A stretch of 64,000 bases of DNA from JBNFVY01 sp049943335 (GTDB taxonomy: Bacteria > Pseudomonadota > Alphaproteobacteria > Rhodobacterales > Rhodobacteraceae): contig NZ_JBNFVY010000002.1 of the NCBI RefSeq assembly GCF_049943335.1, positions 124,001-188,000 of the forward strand. Direction: 5' to 3'. Of this stretch, positions 8,582 to 16,311 are shown piece by piece. The position numbers and the translations under genes were made by a program. Under the pieces are notes generated by a model. That model saw only the letters and a program-made list of their open reading frames with translations. It had not been told where the DNA came from and ran no database searches. How positions within the stretch are numbered: position 1 is the stretch's first letter; every line of letters starts with the position of its first letter.

Positions 8582-9868
8582 ATGAGCGACACCTACGGCT
8601 TCGACACACTGCAAATTCACGCGGGCGCCCAGCCCGATCCGGCCACAGGCGCCCGCCAGACGCCGATATACCAGACCACGGGTTACGTGTTTCGCGATGC
8701 GGATCACGCCGCGGCGCTCTTCAACCTGCAAGAGGTCGGCTTTATTTACTCGCGCCTGACCAATCCTACGGTTGCCGTACTGCAAGACCGCATTGCCACA
8801 CTAGAAGGCGGGGCGGGCGCGGTTTGCTGTTCGTCCGGACATGCCGCGCAGATCATGGCGCTATTTCCGCTGATGGGCCCAGGCAAGAATATTGTCGCAT
8901 CCACAAGGGCTTACGGCGGAACCTTGACGCAGTTCAGCCAGACAATCACCCGCTTCGGCTGGTCGGCCACTTTTGTCGATTTCGACGATCTGGACGCGGT
9001 CAAGGCAGCCATCGACGATGACACGCGCGCGATCTTCTGCGAATCCATCGCGAACCCCGGTGGCTATGTCACCGATTTGCCAGCAATCGCCAAGATTGCC
9101 GACGGGGCGGGCATTCCCCTGATCGTGGACAACACCAGCGCAACGCCGTACCTGTGCAATCCGATCGAACACGGCGCCACGCTGGTGGTTCATTCAATGA
9201 CCAAATACCTGACCGGCAACGGAACCGTCACCGGTGGCGCAGTGATCGACAGCGGCAAATTCGACTGGTCCGCCAGCGACAAGTTTCCATCGCTGTCCCA
9301 ACCCGAACCGGCCTATCATGGCCTGAACTTTCACGAGACCTTTGGCCCCCTGGCCTTCACGTTCCACGGTATTGCCATTGGCCTGCGCGACCTGGGGATG
9401 ACATTGAATCCGCAAGCCGCCCATTACACATTGATGGGGATCGAAACCCTGTCGCTCCGCATGGAACGGCACGTATCAAACGCCCGCAAGGTTGCCGAAT
9501 GGCTTGAAAACGATGACCGGATCGAAATGGTCACCTATGCGGGATTGCCTTCATCCCCTTACGCCGAGCGCGCCCAGACGATCTGCCCGCGCGGCGCGGG
9601 TGCGCTGTTCACGGTTTCGGTAAAGGGCGGTTACGACGCCTGTGTCAAACTGGTCGAATCATTGAAGCTGTTCAGCCATGTTGCCAACCTTGGTGACACC
9701 CGGTCACTGGTCATCCATTCGGCGTCTACGACCCACCGCCAGCTTTCCGAACAGGACCAGATCGCGGCAGGTGCCGCACCAGAAGTGGTGCGCCTGTCGA
9801 TCGGAATAGAGGACCCGATCGACCTGATCGCCGATCTTGACCAGGCCCTGGCAATAGCGACCAGTTAA
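8582..9868 (+). CDS. metY: O-acetylhomoserine sulfhydrylase (PLP-dependent Cys/Met metabolism enzyme)
   Basis: 428 residues, ATG preceded by AGAGGGGGG. PLP-dependent gamma-family enzyme: YSRLTNPT near residue 60, an SSGHAA phosphate-binding loop near 84, VDNTSATPYLCNPIEHGA, and HSMTKYLTG with the Schiff-base Lys208. Length and the TFGP..HG region fit MetY (O-acetyl-L-homoserine + sulfide to homocysteine) rather than the shorter cystathionine enzymes. The 65-bp leader holds no recognisable SAM riboswitch. A hairpin terminator follows, so it is probably monocistronic. Confidence 0.92.
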   Translation: MSDTYGFDTLQIHAGAQPDPATGARQTPIYQTTGYVFRDADHAAALFNLQEVGFIYSRLTNPTVAVLQDRIATLEGGAGAVCCSSGHAAQIMALFPLMGPGKNIVASTRAYGGTLTQFSQTITRFGWSATFVDFDDLDAVKAAIDDDTRAIFCESIANPGGYVTDLPAIAKIADGAGIPLIVDNTSATPYLCNPIEHGATLVVHSMTKYLTGNGTVTGGAVIDSGKFDWSASDKFPSLSQPEPAYHGLNFHETFGPLAFTFHGIAIGLRDLGMTLNPQAAHYTLMGIETLSLRMERHVSNARKVAEWLENDDRIEMVTYAGLPSSPYAERAQTICPRGAGALFTVSVKGGYDACVKLVESLKLFSHVANLGDTRSLVIHSASTTHRQLSEQDQIAAGAAPEVVRLSIGIEDPIDLIADLDQALAIATS

Positions 9869-9877
9869 CGACAGCGC

Positions 9878-9904
9878 GCGCGGATCGCCGCCGATCCGCG
9901 CTTT
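9878..9904 (+). terminator. Rho-independent-like terminator after metY
   Basis: GCGCGGATC (9878-9886) pairs perfectly with GATCCGCGC (9893-9901) around a 6-nt loop, followed by TTTCCCTT. A 9-bp GC-rich stem ten bp after the metY stop is a good intrinsic terminator although the T run is short. Confidence 0.7.
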
Positions 9905-9980
9905 CCCTTGGCGACGTCCTGCGATAAGGTTTTGCCGAGTTTCGGTCGGGCATGGCCCGGCCGCATTTGCTTATCTCAAG

Positions 9981-12533
9981 GTGTTGAACGGTGAGATGAA
10001 ACCAAGCTTTGCGTTGAACCTCAGCCTTGACGGCATCAGCCTGTTGCACCGGGCCGGATCCGTATGGGTCAACGTGGGCGATGTCAGCATCGACAGCGAA
10101 GATCTTGCGGCTGAACTGTCGATGTTGCGCAAATCGGCAGCGAACCTCAGCCCGGCGGGGATTACCAGCAAACTGGTCCTTCCAAACTCGCAGATCCTTT
10201 ATACCAGCCTTGAGGACCCGGGCGAGGATGACGCAAAGCGTCACGCTGCAATTCAAAAAGCGCTGGATGGCACCACACCCTATACGCTGGACGAAATCAC
10301 CTACGATTGGCGGATCAAGGATGGTCAGATCCTTGTGGCGGCCGTGGCGAACGAAACGCTGGAAGAAGCCGAGGCCTTCGCCAGCGAACATCGGTTCAAC
10401 CCGGTGTCCTTCGTTGCAGTACCAGAGAATGGCGACTTTCCCGGCGAGCCCTTCTTTGGCCAAGCCAAGGCGACCGCCGAACTGCTGCCAGAGGGCGAAA
10501 CGGTTGAACGTGATTGCGCGCAGCCCGATGCCCCCGGCCCCGCAGACCTGAACATCGAAGATACGATGCCAGATGAACCGGACGGACAAGGCGCGCTTGG
10601 TGACGCACCCGGGGATGCCCCCCGGCCCTCGGAACCGAGCCCGTCAGACAGTCTGCCGCCGGCTCAAACCGCTACTCAGTTCGTCTCACGCCGCGATGCC
10701 TCTGCGCCCCAAACCCCCGCGCCGCGCATTTCACAGACACCCGCGCGCATAGATCTGGGAACGGGTGCGGCCGCGCTCGGTGGGGTCAGCCGCAAGGTTG
10801 AAACAACCCACGTTCCAATTACAGCGCCTTTTGTCGGGGATCAGGACGACACGCCCCCCCCAAAAAAGGCGCCCAAGGCCAAGAAATCCTCTGCGCCCAA
10901 AGGGATGCTGCCCGAACCCCCCCCGATGCCATTGCAACGGACGCCGATTGCGCCTTTGGAACCGACGGAGGTCCGCGCATCCGAAAGCACTTCGTCGAAT
11001 GACGGCACCGATCACGCCGCCCCAACCGCCGAACACCCGCAAGAGGCGGAAGCGCTCACTGTGTTCGGTGCGCGCAAAGCTGACGGTGCGGCCCAACGTC
11101 GGGGGCCAAAGTACCTTGGTCTCATTCTCACCGGCATCTTGCTGGTCTGTCTGGCGGTGATTTTCGTCGTGTCTGGCTGGATGTCAGACGACGAGGCAGG
11201 TGCTCAATCCGAACAAGGCGCCGCTCAAACCGGCGCGGCCGCGCCGTTGCCTTCGGATGATCGTCAGGTGGCGGCAGAACAGCCGCCCGAATCCGCGCCT
11301 GAGATCGCCCCGCCCCCAGCCCTGCCATCTCAGGGCACAGCCGCCGTGCCAGATGCCGCCACGCTCGCGCGTCAACAAGGGGATGTCGAACTGGACCCCA
11401 CAGTGGATCCGGCTGCGGCGGCGTCCGGAACGCGGGGCGACGCGCAAAACACCCCGGCCGACGTCGTTACAGATACGATGGTCGCGCGCGAGCCCAGGCT
11501 TTCGGCCCAGACCAGCGCTTCCACAGAACTGGCGGTCGTGCCAACGCCCGACAGCCTGGACGACGTGTTTATTGCCGCAATCGATCCGCGGATTTCCGAC
11601 GGAGATGCGGTTGCCTTGCCACTTCAGCGCGGCGCGGACGGCCCACCGGCGCCACCATCAACACCAGCATCACCGACCGCCAAGTACGATCTGGACGAAA
11701 ACGGGCTGGTGCGGGCAACCCGTCAGGGCGCACCGACACCCCAGGGCGCGATCGTGTTTCTCGGCCGGCCCGACCGTGTCCCGGCACCGCGCCCCGATGC
11801 GGCCATCGCAGCGCGTACTCAGGACATTCAGGAGTCTGACGCCGTTGCCGCAAGTGAAGCTGTGGCAGAAACAGAGCCCAGTGTGCAGCCATCTGATTTG
11901 ATCGAACGCCAGGACAGCAGCGCCACTGGCAGCAACGCGATGGCGGAACTTGCGCAAATCCTGCCACGACCGCGCCCGACGGATCTGGCCGAGCGCGCCG
12001 CACAAATCGCCGCCAAGCGCGCGGCTGCCGAAGCGTCGGCCCAGGCGGCGGCCGCAGCGGCTCAGGCTGCCAGCGCCGCATCATTGGTTGCCGAAGAACC
12101 GCCCCAGACGGCAGAACCGATCCGGATCTCGAGCGGATTGGCCGCGGCCCGACCGACCGCGCGCCCCCAGAATTTCGCAGCCATCGTCGAGCGCGCGCGG
12201 GCCAATTCGCAGGCGACAGGCGCGACGAGCGGCACTGGAAATTCGCGCGCGCTTTTGGCCGCCGCGACGCCCCGTGCGCCGTCTATTCCGACTGCCGCGT
12301 CAGTTGCCCGACAGGCCACGTCACGCAATGCGATCAATCTCAACCGTTTGAACTTGATCGGCGTTTACGGATCCAATCAGGAACGCCGCGCACTGGTCCG
12401 TCTGCCATCGGGAAAGTACGAAAAAGTCAAGGTCGGCGACAGGCTGGACGGTGGGCGCGTGCGGGCCATCGGCAAGGACGATCTGACCTACACCAAGAAC
12501 GGACGCAACATGACCTTGGAAATCAAAGGCTAA
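9981..12533 (+). CDS. Large single-span protein with PilM/GspL-like N-terminus and PilP/GspC-like C-terminus
   Basis: Up to 850 residues; starts at GTG 9981, TTG 9984 or ATG 9996 cannot be separated. Residues about 6-175 look like a PilM/GspL-type actin-like cytoplasmic domain (FALNLSLDGISLLHR, KLVLPNSQILYTSLE, TPYTLDEITYDW). Residues about 180-375 are Pro/Ala/Thr-rich linker; one membrane span lies at about 379-400 (LGLILTGILLVCLAVIFVVS). A second long Pro/Ala/Gln-rich periplasmic linker with coiled-coil-like AAQAA runs follows. The last 60 residues (NLIGVYGSNQERRALVRLP..KYEKVKVGDRLDGGRV) resemble the HR/PilP domain of type II secretion and type IV pilus alignment complexes. No other pilus genes adjoin it. 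Function is inferred: a one-chain inner membrane link for a secretion- or pilus-like machine. Confidence 0.6.
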   Translation: MLNGEMKPSFALNLSLDGISLLHRAGSVWVNVGDVSIDSEDLAAELSMLRKSAANLSPAGITSKLVLPNSQILYTSLEDPGEDDAKRHAAIQKALDGTTPYTLDEITYDWRIKDGQILVAAVANETLEEAEAFASEHRFNPVSFVAVPENGDFPGEPFFGQAKATAELLPEGETVERDCAQPDAPGPADLNIEDTMPDEPDGQGALGDAPGDAPRPSEPSPSDSLPPAQTATQFVSRRDASAPQTPAPRISQTPARIDLGTGAAALGGVSRKVETTHVPITAPFVGDQDDTPPPKKAPKAKKSSAPKGMLPEPPPMPLQRTPIAPLEPTEVRASESTSSNDGTDHAAPTAEHPQEAEALTVFGARKADGAAQRRGPKYLGLILTGILLVCLAVIFVVSGWMSDDEAGAQSEQGAAQTGAAAPLPSDDRQVAAEQPPESAPEIAPPPALPSQGTAAVPDAATLARQQGDVELDPTVDPAAAASGTRGDAQNTPADVVTDTMVAREPRLSAQTSASTELAVVPTPDSLDDVFIAAIDPRISDGDAVALPLQRGADGPPAPPSTPASPTAKYDLDENGLVRATRQGAPTPQGAIVFLGRPDRVPAPRPDAAIAARTQDIQESDAVAASEAVAETEPSVQPSDLIERQDSSATGSNAMAELAQILPRPRPTDLAERAAQIAAKRAAAEASAQAAAAAAQAASAASLVAEEPPQTAEPIRISSGLAAARPTARPQNFAAIVERARANSQATGATSGTGNSRALLAAATPRAPSIPTAASVARQATSRNAINLNRLNLIGVYGSNQERRALVRLPSGKYEKVKVGDRLDGGRVRAIGKDDLTYTKNGRNMTLEIKG

Positions 12534-12746
12534 CCGGCGGCCGCTCTATCGCGTGGCATTGACGGTGCGAAAAGCCCGCAGTCTGTCGGCAAACAGGGCC
12601 CTTTGGGCGCCCACACACCACATGGGTGCAAATCAACTGACGAATGTCCGGTTTCGGGCGCGGCATGGCACCGCAGCGCCTTGCCAAGCGCCGGTTCAGC
12701 CTTATCCTGCATCAACGATTGTCATCCCCATTTTCAAGGACTTTTC

Positions 12747-14621
12747 ATGGAAGGGTTTCTGTTTCAGGCCACAATTTACCTTGCCGCCACTGTCGTCGCA
12801 GTTCCAATTGCATCGCGGCTGGGGCTTGGGTCTGTGCTTGGGTACTTGGCGGCGGGGATCGTGATTGGACCAATCCTGGGGCTGGTCGGGCATCACGAAA
12901 CGCAGGATCTGCAGCATTTTGCCGAATTCGGCGTCGTCATGATGTTGTTTCTGATCGGCCTGGAGCTGGAGCCGCGGGCGCTTTGGGATATGCGTCACCG
13001 ATTGCTTGGGCTGGGCGGTCTGCAGATCGCCAGCACCGTGGCGGCGGTGTATGTGGTATCGCACTATGCACTGGGCCAAAGCGTCAATGTCTCGATTGCC
13101 CTGGGGATGATTTTTGCTCTGTCTTCAACAGCGATCGTGCTGCAGACGCTCACGGAAAAAGGGTTGATGCAAACGAACGGCGGGCGTTCTGCCTTTTCCG
13201 TGCTGCTGACGCAGGATATCGCGGTCATTCCTTTTCTGATCCTCTTGCCACTCTTGGGTACGGCGAGCACATGGGGCTTTTCGCCAGATGGATCGATTGC
13301 GCAAAGCGCCGGCGATCACAGCCAGGTGTCCCTGGTCGAAGGCCTGCCGGGCTGGGGCGTTGCGCTGATGACGCTGGGCGCAGTGGCGGTGATTATTTTT
13401 GCAGGCACGTTCCTCACCCGCCCTCTTTTCCGCCATATCCATGCCGCCAAACTGCGCGAACTTTATACCGCCGTGGCACTGTTCATTGTGGTCGGGATCG
13501 CGCTGTTGATGCTTGCGGTGGGTCTGTCACCAGCACTCGGAACCTTTCTGGCCGGCGTGGTGCTGGCCAACACCGAATTCCGTCATGAGCTGGAGAGCGA
13601 CATTGAACCCTTCAAAGGGCTGTTGCTGGGGTTGTTCTTTATCACTGTGGGCGCGGGTATCAACTTTGGGCTGCTCTTCGATCGGCCGGCCAACATTATT
13701 GCCTTGGTCGTGTCGCTGGTTTTGCTAAAGGGCATCTTGCTGTTTCTGATTGCCACGATCTTCGGGCTGCGACGGCGGCAACGAATGTTGTTCACCCTGT
13801 CCCTGGCGCAAGCAGGGGAATTCGGGTTTGTTCTGGTGTCTTTCGCGCTGCAACTAAATGTGCTGACCCAGCAACTGGGAGAAACCGTGCTCTTGGTGGT
13901 GGCCTTATCGATGCTCTTCACGCCGCTTTTGTTCATTCTTTATGACTACTTGTCCAAAAAGATGAACGATACCGGCCCCGACATCCCCCACGACGAAGTC
14001 GACGATCCCCAGCAGGTCATCATTGCCGGGATCGGGCGGTTTGGGCAGGTGGTCAACCGGTTGGTCCAAAGTTCGGGGTTCCAGACCACGGTGCTGGATT
14101 CCGATCTGGCGACGATCCAACTCATGCGCAAGTTTGGCTTCAAGGGCTTTTTTGGCGATCCGACCCGACCCGAAATGCTGCATGCCGCGGGACTGGACGA
14201 TGCCAAAGTGCTTGTGGTTGCGTTGGACGATCGCGCAGCGGCGAACAAACTGGTGAAATATGCGCGCAGCAAACGGCCCGATATCACGATCATCTCGCGG
14301 GCCCACGATCGCCTCCACGTCTATGAGTTATACCAGGCTGGGGCCGACAAGATCGTGCGCGAAATGTTCGACAGTTCTTTGCGCGCGGGACGCTATGTCC
14401 TGGAAAGCATGGGGCTATCGGACTTTGAGGCCAGCGAACTGGAATTTGCGTTCTTCCGTCATGACCGTGCGTCATTGCGCGAACTGGCCGAACTTTGGGA
14501 TCCGGCGGTCCCAGTGTCGGAAAATACGGCCTATCTCGAACGCTCCAAAGTGCTCGACAAAGAACTGGAAACCGCGCTGGTGCAGCAACTGGATCAGGCG
14601 CGCGAGAAAAAAAGCGCCTGA
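12747..14621 (+). CDS. KefC-type CPA2 cation:proton antiporter with RCK (TrkA-N) domain
   Basis: 624 residues from ATG 12747 with CAAGGA six bases upstream; the frame extends 48 codons further but those lack family character. The N-terminal roughly 400 residues carry 12-13 hydrophobic segments of the Na+/H+ exchanger fold (LGYLAAGIVIGP, FLIGLELEPRALW, LSSTAIVLQ, LAQAGEFGFVL). Residues about 430-550 form a Rossmann NAD-binding RCK domain: IIAGIGRFGQVVNRLV, then the acidic end of strand 2 (TVLDSD). A roughly 70-residue charged tail follows. Likely potassium efflux gated by nucleotides or glutathione adducts; ion specificity is inferred from the family. Confidence 0.9.
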   Translation: MEGFLFQATIYLAATVVAVPIASRLGLGSVLGYLAAGIVIGPILGLVGHHETQDLQHFAEFGVVMMLFLIGLELEPRALWDMRHRLLGLGGLQIASTVAAVYVVSHYALGQSVNVSIALGMIFALSSTAIVLQTLTEKGLMQTNGGRSAFSVLLTQDIAVIPFLILLPLLGTASTWGFSPDGSIAQSAGDHSQVSLVEGLPGWGVALMTLGAVAVIIFAGTFLTRPLFRHIHAAKLRELYTAVALFIVVGIALLMLAVGLSPALGTFLAGVVLANTEFRHELESDIEPFKGLLLGLFFITVGAGINFGLLFDRPANIIALVVSLVLLKGILLFLIATIFGLRRRQRMLFTLSLAQAGEFGFVLVSFALQLNVLTQQLGETVLLVVALSMLFTPLLFILYDYLSKKMNDTGPDIPHDEVDDPQQVIIAGIGRFGQVVNRLVQSSGFQTTVLDSDLATIQLMRKFGFKGFFGDPTRPEMLHAAGLDDAKVLVVALDDRAAANKLVKYARSKRPDITIISRAHDRLHVYELYQAGADKIVREMFDSSLRAGRYVLESMGLSDFEASELEFAFFRHDRASLRELAELWDPAVPVSENTAYLERSKVLDKELETALVQQLDQAREKKSA

Positions 14622-14640
14622 GGGGCAGACAACTGCGCAT

Positions 14641-14675
14641 AAAAAATGCCGTCACCCCTCCCCTGGCGACGGCAT
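14641..14675 (-). terminator. Intrinsic terminator of carD
   Basis: On the minus strand ATGCCGTC / GACGGCAT (8 bp) brackets a C/G-rich loop and is followed by six T residues (plus-strand A6 at 14641-14646). It lies about 55 bp past the carD stop and also separates it from the converging antiporter gene. Confidence 0.85.
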
Positions 14676-14729
14676 CTTCGGCCAAAAGACTGGCCTATCC
14701 AGAACTGGCCTGTCCAGATCAGCGTTTGA

Positions 14730-15239
14730 TCAGGCTGCGCGCGAGATCAGAACCTCGCCCACTTTTTCTTGCGCACTCACTTCGTCGGTGCCGCCTACGG
14801 CAGCCACTTCGCGGGTCAAACGTTCCAGCGCGGCTTCGTAAAGCTGGCGTTCGGAATAGCTTTGCTCACGCTGGTCGTCAGTACGGTGCAGGTCGCGGAC
14901 AACTTCGGCGATCGCAATCAGATCGCCCGAGTTGATTTTTTGCTCGTATTCCTGCGCGCGGCGCGACCACATGGCCCGCTTGACCTTGGCTTTGCCTCTC
15001 AGGGTTCTCATCGCGTCCGCCACCTCGTCGGGCGAACTGAGCGACCGCATGCCGACTTCTTCGGCCTTGTTGGTCGGAACACGCAAAGTCATCTTGTCCT
15101 TTTCGAACGAAATAACGAACAGCTCCAACGACAGCCCGGCGATTTCCTGTTCCTCGATCGATACGATCTTGCCCACACCGTGGGCCGGGTACACGACGAA
15201 ATCGTTGGGGCGGAATTCGGACTTCTTAGCTTTGCTCAT
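14730..15239 (-). CDS. carD: CarD-family transcription factor (RNA polymerase-binding)
   Basis: 169 residues from ATG 15239 (MSKAKKSEF). The N-terminal RNAP-interacting Tudor-like domain starts FRPNDFVVYPAHGVGKI and includes FVISFEKDKMTLRVP. The helical C-terminal DNA-binding part begins around WSRRAQEYEQKINSGDLIAIAEVVRDL. CarD stabilises open complexes at weak promoters; this is known of the family in Alphaproteobacteria. It follows fdxA, an S4 protein and a Suv3-like helicase on the same strand, a grouping I recognise as recurring in Rhodobacteraceae, but the 300-bp gap to fdxA suggests its own promoter. Confidence 0.95.
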   Translation of the reverse strand: MSKAKKSEFRPNDFVVYPAHGVGKIVSIEEQEIAGLSLELFVISFEKDKMTLRVPTNKAEEVGMRSLSSPDEVADAMRTLRGKAKVKRAMWSRRAQEYEQKINSGDLIAIAEVVRDLHRTDDQREQSYSERQLYEAALERLTREVAAVGGTDEVSAQEKVGEVLISRAA

Positions 15240-15542
15240 ATGGCACTTTCTTCTTCGGATCGACCGGTCACCAGAGCCGTCAAATCCCGCACCGATGGGC
15301 TCAAACCCTTCGGAGGACGGGATTTCGGTCTTGTGAAACACACCCCACAGGCAATCGGCACATGTAAGGGCCGGTCAAACTAATTGCGTCATTGCTGAAT
15401 GAGTGTAACACAAAAATGCATCAAAAACCAGCATAGCAGCCGGTTTGTGCGCCTTCGCCACAAAAAATTGGGCTCGGGCAGGCCAAATTCAGGCGTTTAC
15501 CGTGGCTTACGTCGGGTCAGACGGGCGCTGACACGAATCGGT
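15240..15542. other. Intergenic region upstream of carD
   Basis: 303 bp without a supportable gene. On the minus strand TTGACC (plus 15374-15379) could serve as a -35 but no good -10 was seen at 16-18 bp. No hairpin with a T run was found behind fdxA. Confidence 0.4.
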
Positions 15543-15881
15543 TTAGCCGCCGTCGCCTGGCGCTTCGGAAAAGTACTTCTCTAGTTTTCCGCTTTCGCCG
15601 TCGCGCTCTTCGGCCTCGGGCAGCGGGTCTTTCTTGGTGATGATCACCGGCCAAAGCTCAGAGTACTTCCGGTTGAATTCGACCCACTTGTCCATATCCG
15701 GTTCAGTATCGGGACGGATCGCATCCGCAGGGCATTCTGGTTCACACACGCCGCAGTCGATACATTCGTCGGGATGAATGACCAGCATGTTCTCACCCTC
15801 GTAAAAACAGTCTACGGGGCAGACTTCCACGCAGTCGGTGTATTTGCAGGCGATGCAAGCATCATTGACGATATAGGTCAT
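15543..15881 (-). CDS. fdxA: 7Fe ferredoxin FdxA
   Basis: 112 residues from ATG 15881 (MTYIVNDACIACKYTDC). Nine cysteines lie in the 7Fe pattern: Cys9, 12, 17, 21, 25 in the first half and Cys40, 43, 46, 50 in CIDCGVCEPECP. This is the [3Fe-4S][4Fe-4S] arrangement of Azotobacter-type FdI/FdxA. The C-terminal half (WVEFNRKYSELWPVIITKKDPLP) is the usual FdxA extension. It is a low-potential cytoplasmic electron carrier; its physiological partner is not indicated by neighbours. It follows the S4 gene by 49 bp. Confidence 0.95.
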   Translation of the reverse strand: MTYIVNDACIACKYTDCVEVCPVDCFYEGENMLVIHPDECIDCGVCEPECPADAIRPDTEPDMDKWVEFNRKYSELWPVIITKKDPLPEAEERDGESGKLEKYFSEAPGDGG

Positions 15882-15930
15882 GGGCAATCTATCCGTTCAT
15901 TCCAGCGCCTAGCTAGCGCGGCCCAAGCAA

Positions 15931-16311
15931 TCATTCAAGCGGATCGCGCAGGGAAAGGCGGGCGTTGCGACGATCTTTCGCTGAAGGCCGCCCCTTTCCC
16001 TCAAAGCGTGGGTTCGCTGGAACGTCGTCCTTCGGGCGTACCGGTGTCAGGTCGTCATAAAGCGCCCGCGCTTCGGGCGCGGGCCCGCGCCGTTCGCCGA
16101 TGGCCACGATACGTGCAACGCGGATGTCGCGCCCTTGTGGAAACGTCAGGGTGTCGCCCGGCCCCACACCGCGTGACGGCTTGTCAATCTTGTCGCCATT
16201 GACGCGGACGTGACCGCCGCCCACCACTTTGGCGGCCAGACCGCGCGTCTTGAAAAACCGCGCAAACCACAGCCACTTGTCGATCCGGATCGTGGGACGC
16301 GGCTCTGCCAC
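15931..16311 (-). CDS. S4-domain RNA-binding protein (Hsp15/HslR-like)
   Basis: 126 residues starting at GTG 16311, directly after the TGA of the helicase gene (TGAGTG), so translation is probably coupled. The S4 domain covers residues 8-60: IRIDKWLWFARFFKTRGLAAKVV then GHVRVNGDKIDKPSRGVGPGD. The order and the basic C-terminal tail fit Hsp15, which rescues stalled 50S subunits carrying nascent chains. Linkage to a Suv3-like RNA helicase suggests RNA or ribosome quality control, an inference from context. Confidence 0.9.
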   Translation of the reverse strand: MAEPRPTIRIDKWLWFARFFKTRGLAAKVVGGGHVRVNGDKIDKPSRGVGPGDTLTFPQGRDIRVARIVAIGERRGPAPEARALYDDLTPVRPKDDVPANPRFEGKGRPSAKDRRNARLSLRDPLE

